Source of the DNA: JACDEA01 sp963742585
GTDB taxonomy: Bacteria > Actinomycetota > Acidimicrobiia > Acidimicrobiales > JACDEA01
DNA length: 64,000 nt
NCBI GenBank assembly: GCA_963742585.1
Contig: CAVUMI010000009.1
Location: forward strand, 310,001 to 374,000
Direction of reading: 5' to 3'
Below, piece after piece: positions 1 through 7,422 of this stretch. Positions within the stretch are counted from its first letter, which is position 1, and each line of letters starts with the position of its first letter. Under the pieces are notes generated by a model. The model was not told the origin of the DNA. It was given only the letters and a program-made list of their open reading frames with translations, and did no database searches. The translations under genes were made by a program, and so were the position numbers.

Positions 1-2
1 CA

Positions 3-785
3 ACTGCGGAGTGGGACTGTCCCGATCAGACGCAGCTTCGGAGCGCAATCCCCGAGAACCGGCTGCGGATCTACGACGTTCGCCGGGTGATCGAGGGTCT
101 GGCCGACAGCGGATCGGTACTCGAGCTCCGGCCGCAATTCGGCCTCGGAATGATCACCGCGCTGATTAGGGTTGAGGGGCGGCCGCTGGGCGTCATCGCC
201 AATAACCCGACGCACCTGGCCGGCGCGATCGACGCTGACGGCAGCGACAAGGCCAGTCGGTTCATGCAGTTGTGCGACGCCTACGACCTGCCGATCCTGT
301 TCCTCTGCGACACCCCAGGGATCATGGTCGGACCCGACGCCGAGAAGACCGCGTTGGTGCGCCACGTGAGTCGGATGTTCGTCACCGGCGCCAGCATCAA
401 CGTGCCGTTCTTCACGATCGTCCTCCGCAAAGGCTACGGCCTCGGCGCGATGGCGATGGCCGGCGGCAGCTTCAAAGCCCCGCTGTTCACCGTGGCTTGG
501 CCTACCGGCGAGTTCGGCGGGATGGGCCTCGAGGGCGCGGTGCGGCTCGGCTACCGCAACGAGTTGGACGCCATCGATGACGACGGCGAGCGGGAGAAGG
601 TGTTCGAGGAGATGGTCGCCCGCATGTACGAGCACGGCAAAGCGCTCAGCACCGCCACCTACTTCGAAATCGACGATGTCATCGACCCGGCCGACTCCCG
701 ACGCTGGATCACTACCGCACTCGAAGCCGCCCCACCACCACCGCCCCGCACCGGCAAGAAACGCCCGTTCGTGGACACCTGGTAA
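3..785 (+). CDS. Acyl-CoA carboxylase carboxyltransferase subunit, C-terminal part
   Basis: The frame is open from the window edge, so the N-terminal part is missing and about 260 residues remain. Ile-Pro-Glu-Asn near the start, the segment leading into RRVIEGLADSGSVLELRP, the Asn-Asn-Pro-Thr oxyanion-type motif (INxP in relatives), LCDTPGIMVGP and RKGYGLGAMAMAGG are hallmarks of the carboxyltransferase domain of acetyl/propionyl/methylcrotonyl-CoA carboxylases. This domain moves CO2 from biotin to an acyl-CoA in the cytosol. An acyl-CoA ligase follows after 19 bp on the same strand, suggesting a shared operon for acyl-CoA metabolism. The acyl-CoA substrate cannot be read from the sequence. 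Confidence 0.9.
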   Translation, partial: TAEWDCPDQTQLRSAIPENRLRIYDVRRVIEGLADSGSVLELRPQFGLGMITALIRVEGRPLGVIANNPTHLAGAIDADGSDKASRFMQLCDAYDLPILFLCDTPGIMVGPDAEKTALVRHVSRMFVTGASINVPFFTIVLRKGYGLGAMAMAGGSFKAPLFTVAWPTGEFGGMGLEGAVRLGYRNELDAIDDDGEREKVFEEMVARMYEHGKALSTATYFEIDDVIDPADSRRWITTALEAAPPPPPRTGKKRPFVDTW

Positions 786-804
786 CAGACAGAAAGAGGA
801 CGTC

Positions 805-2361
805 ATGTATGGAGGACAGCACGCCATCGATCATCCGGATCAGCCGGTCATCATCATGGCGAACAGCGGCGAGGTGATCACTTACGGCGAGTACGAGGCC
901 AGCTGCAACCGTTTCGCCCACCTGCTGCGGGAGGCGGGGCTCGCGCCTGCTGACCATGTCGCGTTCTTCATGGAGAACAACCCTCGCATGCTCGAGTGCG
1001 AAGGGGGCGCCGAGCGGACCGGGCTCTACTACACGTGCATCAACTCCTACCTGTCCGCCGATGAGGTGGCGTACATCGTCAACGACAGTCGCTCGCGCAT
1101 CGTCGTTACGTCGCATGCCAAGCGCGACGTCGCAGCGCAACTCCCGGCCCTGTGCCCGGATGTCGAGCGCTGGTTGATGGTTGACACCGACACCCCGCCG
1201 GATGGTTACGAGTCGTACGCACGCGCGGTGGCCGGCCAGGGAACATCCGCGGTGGACGACGAGCGCCTCGGCGCAGCCATGCTCTACTCCTCGGGCACCA
1301 CGGGCCGGCCCAAGGGCATTCTCCGTCCGTTGCCCGACATGCACCCCGCTGACGCCCTCCCGCTCATGGCCGCAGTCAAAGTGATGTTCGGCTTCCGCGA
1401 GGGCATGAACTATCTGTCCCCGGCACCGCTGTACCACTCGGCGCCCCAAGCGAGCGTCTCGTCGGCGATCCGGCTCGGGGCCACCTCGGTGATCATGGAG
1501 AAGTTCGATCCGGCACAGTTCCTCGATCTGGTCGCCGCGCATGGCATCACCCATTCGCAGATGGTGCCGACGATGTTCACGCGCCTGTTGAAGTTGCCCG
1601 ACGAGGTCCGGGCCGCGGCCGACGTCTCGTCGTTGGAATGCATTGTCCACGCCGCGGCGCCGTGTCCGGTGCCGGTGAAGGAAGCGATGATCGAGTGGTG
1701 GGGCCCGATCATCCTCGAGTACTACGGCGCGACCGAGGGCCAGGGATTCACGTTCTGCACATCCCAGGATTGGCTCGCCCACAAGGGCACCGTGGGCAAG
1801 CCGATCATGGGCCAGCTGCTGATTCTCGACGACGACGGCAAAGAGTGCCCGGTCGGGACGCCGGGAACCGTGTGGTTCGGCGGCGCCACCAACTTCACTT
1901 ACTTCAACGATCCGGCGAAGACGGCCGAATCGCGCACGGAGAAGGAAGGCAACGTGGCCAGCACAGTGGGCGACGTCGGCTATGTCGATGACGACGGCTA
2001 TCTCTACCTGACTGATCGCAAGAGCTACATGATCATCTCGGGCGGCGTGAACATCTACCCGCAGGAGACCGAGAATCTGCTGATCACCCACCCGAAGGTG
2101 ATGGACGCCGCAGTGATCGGCGTTCCCAACGACGACCTGGGCGAGGAGGTCAAGGCCGTCGTCCAGGCGATGCCCGGTATCGAAACGGGGCCAGAACTCG
2201 AACGTGAGCTGATCGCGTTCTGCCGCGACAACCTCGCGCACTTCAAGTGTCCGCGAACAGTCGACTTCGAGGCGGAGCTACCTCGACTCCCAACCGGCAA
2301 GCTCTACAAGCGCCTCCTACGCGACCGCTACTGGGAAGGCCGCGCCACCGCCATCGTGTAG
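805..2361 (+). CDS. Acyl-CoA synthetase (AMP-dependent ligase)
   Basis: A 518-residue adenylate-forming enzyme that would activate a carboxylic or fatty acid to its CoA thioester via an acyl-adenylate. The P-loop-like motif YSSGTTGRPKG lies near residue 160, YYGATEGQG is the A5 motif, DVGYVDDDGYLYLTDRKSYM carries the ribose-binding Asp and the hinge, and the C-terminal PTGK carries the catalytic lysine. The ATG at 805 is preferred because AAAGAGGA lies just upstream at 793-800; in-frame starts further upstream run into the previous gene. It sits 19 bp after the carboxyltransferase and its 3' end overlaps the convergent glycosyltransferase by 34 bp. Chain-length specificity is unknown. Confidence 0.92.
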   Translation: MYGGQHAIDHPDQPVIIMANSGEVITYGEYEASCNRFAHLLREAGLAPADHVAFFMENNPRMLECEGGAERTGLYYTCINSYLSADEVAYIVNDSRSRIVVTSHAKRDVAAQLPALCPDVERWLMVDTDTPPDGYESYARAVAGQGTSAVDDERLGAAMLYSSGTTGRPKGILRPLPDMHPADALPLMAAVKVMFGFREGMNYLSPAPLYHSAPQASVSSAIRLGATSVIMEKFDPAQFLDLVAAHGITHSQMVPTMFTRLLKLPDEVRAAADVSSLECIVHAAAPCPVPVKEAMIEWWGPIILEYYGATEGQGFTFCTSQDWLAHKGTVGKPIMGQLLILDDDGKECPVGTPGTVWFGGATNFTYFNDPAKTAESRTEKEGNVASTVGDVGYVDDDGYLYLTDRKSYMIISGGVNIYPQETENLLITHPKVMDAAVIGVPNDDLGEEVKAVVQAMPGIETGPELERELIAFCRDNLAHFKCPRTVDFEAELPRLPTGKLYKRLLRDRYWEGRATAIV

Positions 2362-3200
2362 CTCGGGGGCGGTGGTCCAAATCTGCCCCGCAGGAAGTCG
2401 GTGATGGCGCGCAGGCGCGCATGCGGTGCCCACCAATCCGTGCGCTGTGACGGCTGGAGCCACAGCCGGGTCGTATTCACCAGTGCCCAACAGATCCGGA
2501 TGAACGTGCGGTAGCGGCCGAAGTGGGTGCGCACCAACAGCAACGAGTTGCGCAGCATCAGGTACTCGACCATCGGCATCGGCGACGCCTGGTTGGGATT
2601 GCGGACGATGGCGCCCCAGACGATCCCGACCTCCCACCCGGCGTCACGGGCGCGCTGACCAAGGTCGGCTTCCTCGCAGTACGCGAAGTAGCGTTCGTCG
2701 AAGAGGCCGATGTCCTCGAGACACTGCCGGCGGGCCAACATCAACGTGCCGTGCGGATGGCCGGCGTCCTGCCATCCGGCGCCGCGCTCGGCCGGCCGCT
2801 GGATGCCGCCGAAGTACGGGTCGACCACGGGCTTCTCGGCGGTGCCGAACTCCGCGCTGACCAGCCCGGCACGAGGCCGGCCCTTCACCGCGTCGAGGAG
2901 CCGCGGCAAGCAGTCCGGATCGGGCAAGACGTCGTGGGGCCCGAGCCCCACCCAGTCGCCCTCGCAGTTTTCGAGCCAGTACCGGAAACCCACGTTGGCC
3001 CCCGGCCCAAACCCGCTGTTGGTGTCCAGCCAGACGAACTCGGCATTCGGAACATGCGCGCGAAGGTGATCGCGAGCGGCCGGCGATGAGCCGTTGTCGA
3101 CGATCAGGATGCGGGCGCCCTGGTCGCGAAGTGCGCGGCTGGAGATCACGCATGCCTCAGGTTGCTCGCGATGAACCAGGACGACGGTGATCTTCTCCAC
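2328..3200 (-). CDS. Glycosyltransferase family 2
   Basis: About 290 residues. The N-terminal Rossmann-like strand (KITVVLVHRE), the ILIVDNGSS segment, NSGFGPGANVGFRYW and a DPDCLPRLL segment match rhamnosyltransferase-like GT2 enzymes that move nucleotide-activated sugars to cell-wall or capsular acceptors. The GTG at 3200 is chosen over the ATG at 3221 because AGGAG lies about 5 nt before it; starting at 3221 would also place the start over the gltX start codon. The gene is divergent from gltX and its 3' end overlaps the acyl-CoA ligase. No membrane segment is evident, so it probably acts on the cytoplasmic face. Donor and acceptor are unknown. Confidence 0.85.
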   Translation of the reverse strand: MEKITVVLVHREQPEACVISSRALRDQGARILIVDNGSSPAARDHLRAHVPNAEFVWLDTNSGFGPGANVGFRYWLENCEGDWVGLGPHDVLPDPDCLPRLLDAVKGRPRAGLVSAEFGTAEKPVVDPYFGGIQRPAERGAGWQDAGHPHGTLMLARRQCLEDIGLFDERYFAYCEEADLGQRARDAGWEVGIVWGAIVRNPNQASPMPMVEYLMLRNSLLLVRTHFGRYRTFIRICWALVNTTRLWLQPSQRTDWWAPHARLRAITDFLRGRFGPPPPSYTMAVARPSQ

Positions 3201-3220
3201 TGCTCCTAGGCTCGCACGCA

Positions 3221-4600
3221 ATGGTTCGTGTCCGCTTCTGTCCGTCGCCCACCGGCTACTTCCACGTCGGCGGCGGACGGACCGCGCTCTTCAACTGGTT
3301 CTTCGCCAAGCAACTGGGCGGGGAGTTCATCCTGCGAGTCGAGGACACCGATGCCGAGCGCAACAAGGAGGAGTGGGTGCTCGGCATCCACGACGCGATG
3401 CGATGGCTCGGCCTCGATTGGGACGAGTACTACCGCCAGAGCGAGCGTTTCGCCTTGTATGCCGCCGCGGCCGACCGGCTCGTCGGGGACGACAAGGCCT
3501 ACTACTGCGACTGCACCCGTGACATTGTCCAGGCCCGGACCAAGGAAAACGCCACGCCGGGCTACGACAGCTTCTGCCGCGATCGGGGACTCGGGCCCGG
3601 GCCGGGGCATGCCCTGCGATTCCGGACGCCCGATGACGGCGCCACGACGGTCACCGACATTGTGCGGGGTGAGCCGACGTTCGAACACTCGACGATCGAG
3701 GACTTCGTGCTGCAGCGCAGCGACGGTTCGCCGCTCTTTATCCTGGCCAACGTGGTCGACGACATGGACATGCGGGTCACCCACGTCGTGCGCTCCGAGG
3801 AGCACCTTCCCAATACGCCGAAACACGTGCTCCTGTGGGAGGCGCTGGGTGGCGGCGACGTTCCGGTATTCGCGCATCTACCGATCGTCGTCAACGAGAA
3901 GCGCCAGAAGTTGTCGAAGCGGCGGCCGACCGACAATGTCGAACTCGAGCGCTACCGGGACGAGGGCTATCTCCCCGAGGCGATGCGCAACTACCTGGCG
4001 TTGCTCGGATGGTCGCCCGGGGAGGATCGCGAGTTCATCACCGTCGAGGAGATGATCGCCGAGTTCCGGCTGGAGGACGTGAAGAGCGCGCCGGCCTTCT
4101 TCGACGTGAAGAAGCTGCGCCACTTCAATGGCCACTACATCCGCCAGCTGTCCCCGAGCGACTTCGTCTCAGCTGCGGGGCCCTTCCTTCAGCAGGCCGT
4201 GCCCTACGTCGACTACGACGTTTTCGAGCAGATCGCGCCGCTCGTCCAGGAACGCATCGAGGTGTTGAGCGACGTCGGCCCGATGATCGACTTCCTGTTC
4301 ATCCCCGAGCCGGTGATCGACGACGCCGCGTGGGCCAAGCACATGAAAGGCCCGGCCGTCGACATTCTCGATGGGGTGCTGGGGCGGTATGCCGATATCG
4401 AGTGGACCGCGACGGCGATCAAGGACGCGACGATCGCCGTCGGGGAGGGTCTCGGGCTGGGCCTGACCAAGACGCACTTTCCTGTACGCGTGGCCGTCAC
4501 CGGTCGAGCGGTGGGCCCTCCGTTGTTCGAGGCGCTCGAGGTGCTCGAGCGGGAAGCGACCCTCACCCGTTTGCGCAGCGCCCGCGACCGCCTCGGGTAA
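3221..4600 (+). CDS. gltX: Glutamyl-tRNA synthetase
   Basis: A 459-residue class I aminoacyl-tRNA synthetase that charges tRNA-Glu with glutamate. The HIGH-type motif appears as FHVGGGR about 15 residues in, after CPSPTGY, and the KMSKS-type motif as KLSKR near residue 230. The rest follows the GltX fold, with an anticodon-binding C-terminal half. Length is normal. The ATG is 20 bp from the divergent glycosyltransferase start, so the promoters must be compact. A tRNA-Gln gene lies 13 bp downstream. In actinobacteria a nondiscriminating GluRS commonly charges tRNA-Gln with Glu before transamidation, which would fit this adjacency, but specificity cannot be read here. Confidence 0.96.
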   Translation: MVRVRFCPSPTGYFHVGGGRTALFNWFFAKQLGGEFILRVEDTDAERNKEEWVLGIHDAMRWLGLDWDEYYRQSERFALYAAAADRLVGDDKAYYCDCTRDIVQARTKENATPGYDSFCRDRGLGPGPGHALRFRTPDDGATTVTDIVRGEPTFEHSTIEDFVLQRSDGSPLFILANVVDDMDMRVTHVVRSEEHLPNTPKHVLLWEALGGGDVPVFAHLPIVVNEKRQKLSKRRPTDNVELERYRDEGYLPEAMRNYLALLGWSPGEDREFITVEEMIAEFRLEDVKSAPAFFDVKKLRHFNGHYIRQLSPSDFVSAAGPFLQQAVPYVDYDVFEQIAPLVQERIEVLSDVGPMIDFLFIPEPVIDDAAWAKHMKGPAVDILDGVLGRYADIEWTATAIKDATIAVGEGLGLGLTKTHFPVRVAVTGRAVGPPLFEALEVLEREATLTRLRSARDRLG

Positions 4601-4613
4601 TGTGGACCGCCCT

Positions 4614-4688
4614 TCGGGGGTGGTGTAATCGGCAACACTTCTGGTTCTGGTCCAGACATTGGGGGTTCGAGTCCTCCCCCCCGAGCCA
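4614..4688 (+). tRNA. tRNA-Gln (anticodon CTG)
   Basis: A full cloverleaf of 75 nt with encoded CCA. The acceptor TCGGGGG pairs with CCCCCGA, the D-arm is GTGT/ACAC, and the anticodon stem TCTGG/CCAGA encloses a TTCTGGT loop with anticodon CTG. The T-stem is GGGGG/CCTCC around TTCGAGT, with one G-T wobble. It lies 13 bp after gltX and may be co-transcribed with it. Confidence 0.95.
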
Positions 4689-4697
4689 CTCATTCTC

Positions 4698-4734
4698 GAG
4701 GCAATCGCTGTCGTTTTCCGACAGCTATTGCCTC
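4698..4734 (+). terminator. Strong hairpin downstream of tRNA-Gln
   Basis: Arms GAGGCAATcGCTGTCG and CGACAGCtATTGCCTC pair over 15 of 16 positions around a TTTTC loop. The hairpin begins 10 nt after the tRNA, which suggests a transcription terminator or 3'-processing signal. There is no T-run after it, so intrinsic termination is uncertain. Confidence 0.6.
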
Positions 4735-4778
4735 CAGAATCGTGATGGACTGACGTGAATCGACATGGGGAGTGTGCG

Positions 4779-4904
4779 ATGAGCCCGGAAGAGCAGACAC
4801 CGAAGGTTGCGGACGAAGACCTCGAGGATCTCGAGCCCACCGATTCTGAGGCCGGCGAGGTCAAGGGCGGAAAATACAACTTCGCCGCCAACAAGAAGAT
4901 TTGA
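4779..4904 (+). CDS. Small peptide (41 aa) with double-glycine leader-like end
   Basis: A 41-codon gene with a good ribosome site (GGGGAG, 7 nt before ATG). The first about 30 residues are very acidic (repeated Asp-Leu-Glu, ending EAGEVKGG), followed by a short basic tail KYNFAANKKI. An acidic, Leu-containing leader ending in Gly-Gly is the pattern of RiPP and bacteriocin precursors that are cut after GG. The stop overlaps the TTG start of the next SDR by 4 nt, so the two are probably translationally coupled. No LanM, cyclodehydratase, radical-SAM or C39 peptidase gene is in the window, so precursor status is inference. It could instead be an unrelated small acidic protein. Confidence 0.7.
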   Translation: MSPEEQTPKVADEDLEDLEPTDSEAGEVKGGKYNFAANKKI

Positions 4905-5749
4905 CTACACCCGCCAAGACCATCCTCATCACAGGCGCCAACACCGGTATCGGCAAGGCCACCGCAAAGGCACTGGCGACTGAGGGTCACCGGCTCTATT
5001 TGGCGTGTCGGTCCGAGGCCAAGACACGGGAGGCAATCGACGAGATCACATCGGCTTCCGGCAACCCGGAGGTGCATTTCCTGTCGCTCGACCTCGGCAA
5101 CCTTGCGTCGGTCCGCGGGTGCGCTGCCGCGTTCCTCGCCAAGGACGTGCCGCTCGACGTCCTAATCAACAACGCCGGCGTGGCCGGCCAGCAAGGCATC
5201 ACCGACGATGGTTTCGAGCTGACGTTCGGCATCAACCATCTTGGGCACTTTCTCCTGACGGCGCTCCTGCTCGACAAGATCAAGGCGAGCGCGCCCGCGC
5301 GGATCGTCACGGTCTCGAGCGTGGGCCACTACCAAGCCAAGGGCATCGACTGGAAGGACGTGCGGCAGCCAACCAAGGGCGTCAGCGCGTTGCGTGAATA
5401 CGCGGTTTCGAAGCTCGCCAACGTGCTGTTCACCCAAGAACTGGCGCGGCGCCTCGAGGGCACCGGCGTCACGACGTACTCGCTGCATCCGGGCGCCATC
5501 GCGTCCGACATCTGGGCGCGGCGCGTCCCCCTGTTGGCGCCGCTGATCAAGCCCTTGACCAACCTGTTCATGCGGTCGACGGAGGAAGGCGCCAAGACCA
5601 CCCTGTGGTGCGCGACCGCGCCGGAGCTGGCCGATCAGACGGGTCGGTACTACGACGATTGCCAAGAGAAGGAACCGAACCCGGTGGCGACTCCCGAGCT
5701 GGCCGCCGAGCTCTGGCGGCGTAGCGAGGAATGGGTCGCGGCGGCCTGA
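4901..5749 (+). CDS. Short-chain dehydrogenase/reductase (retinol dehydrogenase-like)
   Basis: A 282-residue classical SDR that binds NAD(P)H and oxidises or reduces an alcohol/ketone. TGANTGIG near residue 13 is the cofactor loop, INNAG follows near 89, a catalytic Ser lies in VTVSSVG, and the YAVSK catalytic Tyr/Lys pair sits near residue 167. The start is TTG overlapping the stop of the preceding small peptide (TTGA), which implies coupled translation. The substrate is unknown. The coupling raises the possibility that it acts on, or with, the peptide, but SDRs are so numerous that this may be chance. Confidence 0.88.
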   Translation: MTTPAKTILITGANTGIGKATAKALATEGHRLYLACRSEAKTREAIDEITSASGNPEVHFLSLDLGNLASVRGCAAAFLAKDVPLDVLINNAGVAGQQGITDDGFELTFGINHLGHFLLTALLLDKIKASAPARIVTVSSVGHYQAKGIDWKDVRQPTKGVSALREYAVSKLANVLFTQELARRLEGTGVTTYSLHPGAIASDIWARRVPLLAPLIKPLTNLFMRSTEEGAKTTLWCATAPELADQTGRYYDDCQEKEPNPVATPELAAELWRRSEEWVAAA

Positions 5750-5770
5750 TGGTAAGTTCTCTCGCTCGCT

Positions 5771-5843
5771 GGCCCCATCGTCTAGCGGCCTAGGACACCA
5801 CCCTCTCAAGGTGGCGGCACGGGTTCGAATCCCGTTGGGGCTG
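5771..5843 (+). tRNA. tRNA-Glu (anticodon CTC), integration target
   Basis: The cloverleaf has acceptor GGCCCCA against TGGGGCT (one G-T pair), D-arm GTC...GAC, anticodon stem CCACC/GGTGG around CTCTCAA (anticodon CTC) and a T-arm CGGG/CCCG around TTCGAAT. No CCA is encoded. From 5799 onward its 3' half recurs at 7114 and 9988, so this is the intact copy at the left edge of a tandem insertion array. Confidence 0.94.
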
Positions 5844-5911
5844 CTCTTGCTCTCTCCGTTGGGGCTGCTCGGCATGACAGCCAACGATCGTCCGACAATC
5901 GACCACAACGT
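5799..5911 (+). repeat. att-like direct repeat, copy A (tRNA-Glu 3' half plus cassette left end)
   Basis: The first 48 bp (5799-5846) run from the anticodon loop to just past the tRNA 3' end and are identical in three places. The next 65 bp are shared only with copy B, differing by one substitution and one indel, so they look like a conserved left end of the inserted element. An inner duplication of the tRNA terminus (GTTGGGGCTGCTC) and a dyad CGATCGTC-C-GACaATCG at 5885-5901 lie within it. Confidence 0.9.
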
Positions 5912-5918
5912 CGATGTC

Positions 5919-5934
5919 ATATCTGATCGGATAT
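5919..5934. promoter_or_regulatory. Palindromic operator upstream of the XRE/nucleotidyltransferase pair
   Basis: ATATCTGATCGGATAT matches its own reverse complement at 14 of 16 positions and lies 9-22 bp before the possible starts of the XRE gene. XRE-type antitoxins usually bind such dyads over their own promoter, so autoregulation is likely. Confidence 0.6.
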
Positions 5935-5956
5935 ACTGACGTCATGTCAACGGTTC

Positions 5957-6445
5957 GTGACCTCCGCGCGAGCGGGTGTCACTCAGGCGGAACTCGCCTC
6001 CCGAGCCGGCACGTCGCAGCCGACGATCGCCGCCTATGAGTCGGGCCGCAAGAGCCCGACGCTGCGAACGCTCGACCAGCTTGCGCGTGCCGTTGGTTAT
6101 GAGATCGCGCCGACGGTCGTTCCGACCATGACACGTGAAGACCGCCGAAGCCTGGCGCTACATCGCGCGCTGGCGCTGAAGCTCGCAGCCGATCCAGACG
6201 CTCTAGTCCGCCGCGCCCGGCGGACACTCACAAGGATGCAGACGGCGAATCCGTCCGCCCGGCCGCTACTTGTCGAATGGGCGCGTCTGCTGCGCGCACC
6301 GCTCGACCAGCTGCTCGATGTACTCGTCGACCCGCGGGCGCACGCGCGGGACCTTCGCCAGGTCACTCCCTTCGCGGGTGTCCTGTCGGCGACCGAGCGA
6401 GCCGTGGTCTATCGACGTTTCCGCCACGATGAGGCAGCCGTGTGA
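5957..6445 (+). CDS. XRE-family HTH protein, antitoxin-like
   Basis: About 162 residues. The N-terminal Cro/cI-type helix-turn-helix is clear (VTQAELASRAG, then PTIAAYESGRKSP and LDQLARAVGYE). The C-terminal about 100 residues are predicted helical and contain LLVEWARLL and HARDLRQVTPFAGVLS. The stop overlaps the next gene's GTG by 4 nt (GTGA), the usual toxin-antitoxin arrangement, and a palindrome sits upstream. An ATG at 5944 begins MSTVRDLR in another frame, which would read straight into this HTH if one base were added near 5970. The true N-terminus is therefore either that ATG with an indel or the GTG at 5957. It probably neutralises and represses its partner. Confidence 0.8.
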   Translation: MTSARAGVTQAELASRAGTSQPTIAAYESGRKSPTLRTLDQLARAVGYEIAPTVVPTMTREDRRSLALHRALALKLAADPDALVRRARRTLTRMQTANPSARPLLVEWARLLRAPLDQLLDVLVDPRAHARDLRQVTPFAGVLSATERAVVYRRFRHDEAAV

Positions 6446-6981
6446 ACCGCGAACAATTCGATCATGCGATCCGGGCCGCTGGCAGCGTGCTCGGCGTTGA
6501 CGAGGTCCTTGTCGTCGGCAGCCAAGCTATCCACGGGTCGGTTGGGGCGAACATCCCCCCGGAGGCGCAGCGTTCGGTCGAAGTCGACATCGTCCCGTTC
6601 GACGATGTCGACGGCCGCTTGGCGGACCTCATCGACGGCTCGATCGGCGAGGCCTCGATTTTCCACGAAAGCTTCGGCTACTACGCGCAAGGCGTGGCTG
6701 AAACGACCGCGGTCGTTCCCGAGGGATGGCGCAAGCGGCTCGTCCGGTACGAGCAGGCCTCGACGAACGGCGTCGTGGCGTGGTGCCTTGAGCTTCACGA
6801 CCTGTGGATCGCGAAGGCGGTCGCAGGTCGGGCGAAGGACATCGACTTTTGCCGAGCATTGATCGGCGCGGACCTCGTAGAGCCGTCTGTGCTGCAGAAG
6901 CGCCTCGCAAGCACCACTGCGATCGATGTGGCAGTACGCGCGCGAGTCGGAGCGATGATCGATCGACCGTCGGGCTCATAA
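6442..6981 (+). CDS. Nucleotidyltransferase-like toxin candidate (DUF6036/AbiEii-like)
   Basis: A 179-residue protein coupled to the XRE gene by a GTGA overlap. VLVVGSQAIHGSV near residues 24-36 resembles the Gly-Ser motif of minimal nucleotidyltransferases, and VEVDIVPFDD about 25 residues later could supply the metal-binding acids. Later WCLELHDLWIAKAVAGRAKD resembles the helical part of DUF6036-type proteins. Relatives of AbiEii/MenT type act as toxins by nucleotidylating tRNA; whether this one does is inference. Its stop codon TAA lies inside a tRNA-Met-like fragment (6972-7004), so the C-terminus may have been fixed by recombination at that fragment. Confidence 0.75.
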   Translation: MNREQFDHAIRAAGSVLGVDEVLVVGSQAIHGSVGANIPPEAQRSVEVDIVPFDDVDGRLADLIDGSIGEASIFHESFGYYAQGVAETTAVVPEGWRKRLVRYEQASTNGVVAWCLELHDLWIAKAVAGRAKDIDFCRALIGADLVEPSVLQKRLASTTAIDVAVRARVGAMIDRPSGS

Positions 6982-7004
6982 CCCGAAGGTCGCGGGTCCA
7001 AGTC
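6972..7004 (+). repeat. tRNA-fMet-like 3'-half fragment (att scar)
   Basis: The stretch begins GGGCTCATAACCC, the anticodon stem-loop of bacterial initiator tRNA (anticodon CAT), and continues AAGGTCGCGGGTCCAAGTC, close to the variable loop and T-arm of the same tRNA. Acceptor and D-arm are absent, so it is not a gene. A half-tRNA starting at the anticodon stem is typical of an attachment-site scar. Confidence 0.5.
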
Positions 7005-7113
7005 GCTCGTGGCAGTCGTGTAACTCGGGTCGACTGAGGCGTACGCCCTGGACTGTGCGGCGGACTCGACGTGCCTCGATGGCACACGAAAGCACTGGGT
7101 AGACGGATCGCCG

Positions 7114-7227
7114 CACCCTCTCAAGGTGGCGGCACGGGTTCGAATCCCGTTGGGGCTGCTCTTGCTCTCTCCGTTGGGGCTGCTCGGTCATGACAGCCAA
7201 CGATCGTCCGACGATCGACCACAACGT
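7114..7227 (+). repeat. att-like direct repeat, copy B (boundary between cassettes 1 and 2)
   Basis: Matches copy A over its whole length with one inserted T and one A-to-G change. It holds the 48-bp tRNA-Glu 3' half and the 66-bp cassette left end. The dyad at 7201-7217 is here perfect (CGATCGTC-C-GACGATCG), making it a candidate recombinase or repressor site. There is no 5' half of the tRNA before it, so it is not a tRNA gene. Confidence 0.9.
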
Positions 7228-7415
7228 TTGACGAGCGCACTGTGGAGGACGTGTTCGGGCGGATCAGCGCGATCCGCAACCGCAGCCCGCGTCGCGCTCG
7301 TCGGGCTGCCAACCGGACGAGACTCCGCGAGTACCGCGGAGCGTTGTGCGGCCGTTATCAAAGTGCCCCAGTGCGGCACTTCGGGGACACCCTCCAGTCC
7401 CGTTGGAAGCAATGA
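7227..7415 (+). pseudogene. Possible C-terminal gene remnant
   Basis: An open frame without a start reads from the end of copy B: FDERTVEDVFGRISAIRNRS, then an Arg/Ala-rich stretch, ending at TGA 7413-7415. Third-position GC is coding-like, but no family is recognised and no start is available after the repeat. It may be the tail of a gene truncated when the cassette formed, or chance. Otherwise 7228-7422 holds nothing I can identify. Confidence 0.25.
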
Positions 7416-7422
7416 GACGTGC

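Noticed and set aside
712..2241. Long minus-strand open frame opposite the acyl-CoA ligase
   Set aside because: It is His/Arg/Val-rich with no family motif, and the plus strand holds a complete, well-conserved ligase with all motifs. GC-rich codons leave the opposite strand open by chance.
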